From Bicyclus anynana (lineage: Eukaryota > Arthropoda > Insecta > Lepidoptera > Nymphalidae), in contig NC_069094.1 in NCBI RefSeq assembly GCF_947172395.1, positions 3,122,501-3,186,500 of the forward strand: a stretch of DNA of 64,000 nt. Direction: 5' to 3'. The first letter of the stretch is position 1. Every line of letters starts with the position of its first letter. A program made the position numbers and the translations under genes. A model generated the notes under the pieces. The model saw only the letters and a list, made by a program, of their open reading frames with translations, had not been told where the DNA came from and searched no databases. This document shows positions 61,813 to 64,000 of the stretch, piece by piece.

Positions 61813-64000
61813 TTTTTTTTTTTTAGCGGGCATGTCCGACTCGCACGGACTAAAAATAACCCCCCACAACTCCTGGGTCAGCACGGAACCGCGTAGCATT
61901 ACTTCGTGCTGACCGATCAGTTATCATTCCTCGCATCCCTTTTTCTCTTGTCTTTCTCTCGTTTCCCTCCGAACCATTATTGTTCGGAGCGTGTTAGCGC
62001 ATTTGTGCCATTCGTTTTCGCTCTCCAACATGCGAGCAACAAGAGTTTGCGCATTAAACTCCCCTGTTTCCTGTGCTTCTGCTGTCACGTCTGCACATCC
62101 CGGACATTCAAAGAGAGCATGCCTCGGATTGTCCTCTTCTCCGCAGAAATAACATTTTTCATGTGGCGCCTTTCCAATAGCGAAGAGGTAGGTATTAAGC
62201 ACCCCGTGTCCACTGAGAGCTTGTGTAAGCCAGCGGTCTACCTCCCCATGCTTCCTGTGTAGCCAGGCCTTTAAATCAGGGATTAATTCGCGGGTCCAGC
62301 TTCCCTTCCCTGCACCCGACCATTCTCTCTCCCACTCCTTCAAGGTGTTCTCACGTGTTTCATGGGGATTTTGATCTTTCTTTTCGAACAATAGGGCCCG
62401 TTCTTTTACTAGCTTATCTATCGGGACCAGTCCTGCTATGACCAGCACTGCTTCTGTGGAAACTGTCCGGTAAGCACCGCATACTCCTATCGCAAGGCGT
62501 CTTTGTACCGTCTCTAGTTTTTTACGGTACAGTTCCACATTCATGGCCTTCTTGAACAGAGGTGCCCCGTAAAGTATAGTAGAGTGGGCAACCGACGCTA
62601 AAATTCTTCTTCTGCTCGCTCGGGGACCGCCTCTTGTCGGCATCAACCTGCATAGTACCTCTGTCAATTTTTGTGCCTTCTGAGCTACCTCCTCAATGTG
62701 AGTCTTGAAGCTTATGTTTTTGTCAAGCCACACTCCCAAATACTTAACGTGGTCTTTAGGTGTCACTGCAGTACCCTGAATTGAGAAATTAATGGGTTGC
62801 AGTTTTCGCCTTCCGCTAAATACGACTGCCTCCGTTTTCTCGGGTGCCAGGGCTAGCTGTTTCTTTTGCATCCATGCATTAACTCGTTCAAGCGCTCTGT
62901 TTGCCCGAGACATGAGGCTTATTTCTGTTTTGGCCACCACCACAATGGCAAGGTCGTCCGCGAAGCCTAACACTTGCACCCCTTCTTCTTGCTCTAGCGT
63001 GAAAACACCGTCATACAGAATATTCCATAAGGTTGGGCCTAATATTGACCCTTGTGGAACCCCGCTACTGACAGTTATTACTTCCGTCACTCCTTTGTTG
63101 TCTCTGACGATTATACTTCTATCCTCTAGATAGCTACTTAAGAGGTTTTGTAAGTAGCCCGGTAGACCTCTTTTTCTTATTTCTAACAGAATTTCCTTCC
63201 AAGGAGCAGAGTTAAACGCGTTTTTGACGTCGAGACATATTAGGGCACAAAGCCTTCTAGTCCTGCGTGAGCCCTGTTTCGCCACTACAGCGGTTTCCAC
63301 TACCCTTTTGATGGCCATTAGTGTAGATCGGCCTTGCCGGAAGCCGTACTGGTGCTCTGAGAGACCTCCATGTTCTGGTAGGAGCTTTTCTATTCTATTC
63401 ACTAGAAGTCTCTCCATCAGCTTGCCGTAACAATCGAGCAAGCAGACCGGTCTATAGCCAGATGGGTCATCTTTGGGCTTATTGGCTTTCCTAAGCAGGA
63501 TCAATTTGGCCGTCTTCCAGACTGCCGGAAAAACTCCAGATTTGAACGCCGCATCCATGATCTGTCTTATTTTTTCTGGTATAGCTTGCACGGCCAATTT
63601 AACTATCTCTGGATACAGAAAATCCGGCCCGGGCGCTTTTTTAGGTTTTAAGTTTTCCGCCGCCGTTTTCAGCTCGTCCTCTGTTACATCCACGGGTTGA
63701 GAGTCATCAGCTATGATTCGCCCAAAGGTTTTGTGTGCTGGAAACAGGACCGCCGCCACGGATTTTATTAATTCCATTTCTAAACCGGGTGGGCGTGGCC
63801 GCATCTTTTTGGTGACGATTTTATACCCTAGTCCCCACGTGTCTTTATCCACCTCGTCGCAAAGCTTTTTCCACTCTTCCGTCTTTGACTTCATTATTGC
63901 TATTTGCAATGCTATTTTGGCAGACTTATATTCTTCTCTCTTTTTCTGAATACCTTGATCCGCAGCACCATCAGTATTTATAGGTCCCCTTTTGTTTTTC
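61811..64000 (-). mobile_element. R1-clade non-LTR retrotransposon, 3' part, runs off right edge
   Basis: The T run at 61811-61825 is the poly(A) tail. About 100 bp of 3' untranslated sequence precedes the ORF. The 5' part is outside the window. Confidence 0.85.
61924..64000 (-). CDS. R1-clade LINE ORF2, reverse transcriptase and C-terminal zinc knuckle (5' partial)
   Basis: Open without a stop from the window edge to 61924, about 690 residues. Reverse transcriptase blocks in order: GYRPVCLLDCYGKLMERLL, QYGFRQGRSTLMAI, LDVKNAFNSAPW (first catalytic Asp), GVPQGSILGPTLWN, and GFADDLAI (the catalytic FADD box). The C-terminus has SVAHSTILYGAPLF, the LIPDLKAWLHRKHGEVDRWL block and a CCHC knuckle CYFCGEEDNPRHALFECPGC. 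The domain order and knuckle fit the R1 clade (R1, TRAS, SART). The upstream endonuclease domain lies outside. All catalytic residues seen are intact, so this copy may be recent. Confidence 0.9.
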   Translation of the reverse strand, partial: KNKRGPINTDGAADQGIQKKREEYKSAKIALQIAIMKSKTEEWKKLCDEVDKDTWGLGYKIVTKKMRPRPPGLEMELIKSVAAVLFPAHKTFGRIIADDSQPVDVTEDELKTAAENLKPKKAPGPDFLYPEIVKLAVQAIPEKIRQIMDAAFKSGVFPAVWKTAKLILLRKANKPKDDPSGYRPVCLLDCYGKLMERLLVNRIEKLLPEHGGLSEHQYGFRQGRSTLMAIKRVVETAVVAKQGSRRTRRLCALICLDVKNAFNSAPWKEILLEIRKRGLPGYLQNLLSSYLEDRSIIVRDNKGVTEVITVSSGVPQGSILGPTLWNILYDGVFTLEQEEGVQVLGFADDLAIVVVAKTEISLMSRANRALERVNAWMQKKQLALAPEKTEAVVFSGRRKLQPINFSIQGTAVTPKDHVKYLGVWLDKNISFKTHIEEVAQKAQKLTEVLCRLMPTRGGPRASRRRILASVAHSTILYGAPLFKKAMNVELYRKKLETVQRRLAIGVCGAYRTVSTEAVLVIAGLVPIDKLVKERALLFEKKDQNPHETRENTLKEWEREWSGAGKGSWTRELIPDLKAWLHRKHGEVDRWLTQALSGHGVLNTYLFAIGKAPHEKCYFCGEEDNPRHALFECPGCADVTAEAQETGEFNAQTLVARMLESENEWHKCANTLRTIMVRRETRERQEKKGCEE

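Noticed and set aside
62792..63700. Open frames on the + strand opposite the LINE reverse transcriptase
   Set aside because: No motifs; the - strand frame carries all reverse transcriptase blocks.

Overview
This 64 kb window is nuclear DNA of an insect, almost certainly a moth or butterfly. The support is AT-rich sequence, short exons in long introns, several dispersed copies each of tRNA-headed SINEs and Helitron-like elements of the kind common in Lepidoptera, RTE and R1-type LINE pieces, and many short inverted-repeat elements. Nothing in it looks bacterial. The species cannot be named from the sequence alone.

The biological core is a head-to-tail pair of multi-exon genes on the + strand encoding trans-isoprenyl diphosphate synthases of the geranylgeranyl diphosphate synthase (GGPPS) type. 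Gene 1 (1-14270) enters the window inside its second coding exon and is otherwise complete. Gene 2 (38589-59951) has its start codon, nine coding exons and its stop codon, 312 codons in all. Exon boundaries and phases match between the two, so they are tandem paralogues. Both keep the two aspartate-rich motifs. Gene 2 has diverged more and carries an extra 36-bp exon. Lepidopteran ocimene synthase (reported in Heliconius) arose from this family, so the pair is a candidate pheromone or terpene locus; that is inference.

The most unusual feature is repeated tandem duplication of single coding exons in both genes. Gene 2 exon 2 is present three times with intact splice sites and only 17 bp between copies, plus a truncated fourth copy. 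Gene 1 exon 4 is present twice. Gene 1 exon 6 heads a 139-bp array of about five units with later copies decaying. A broken piece of gene 1's DDxxD exon also lies in the following intron.

Between the two genes lies a near-perfect direct duplication of about 6.1 kb (25599-31688 and 31689-37811). Each copy holds one exon of an angiotensin-converting-enzyme-like gene on the - strand, an R1-type LINE remnant, a SINE, two Helitron-like copies and a (CCCTA)-rich array. It is either a very recent duplication or an assembly artefact.

Other mobile DNA: a well-preserved piggyBac-type transposon (42044-45413) with TTAA target duplication and a one-intron transposase of 757 codons, inserted inside a short DNA element in gene 2 intron 2; an R1-clade LINE with a long open reverse transcriptase running off the right edge; a pogo/Tigger remnant; a 1.6-kb foldback element; and several perfect snap-back hairpins. 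The remaining sequence is AT-rich intron or spacer in which I see no gene.
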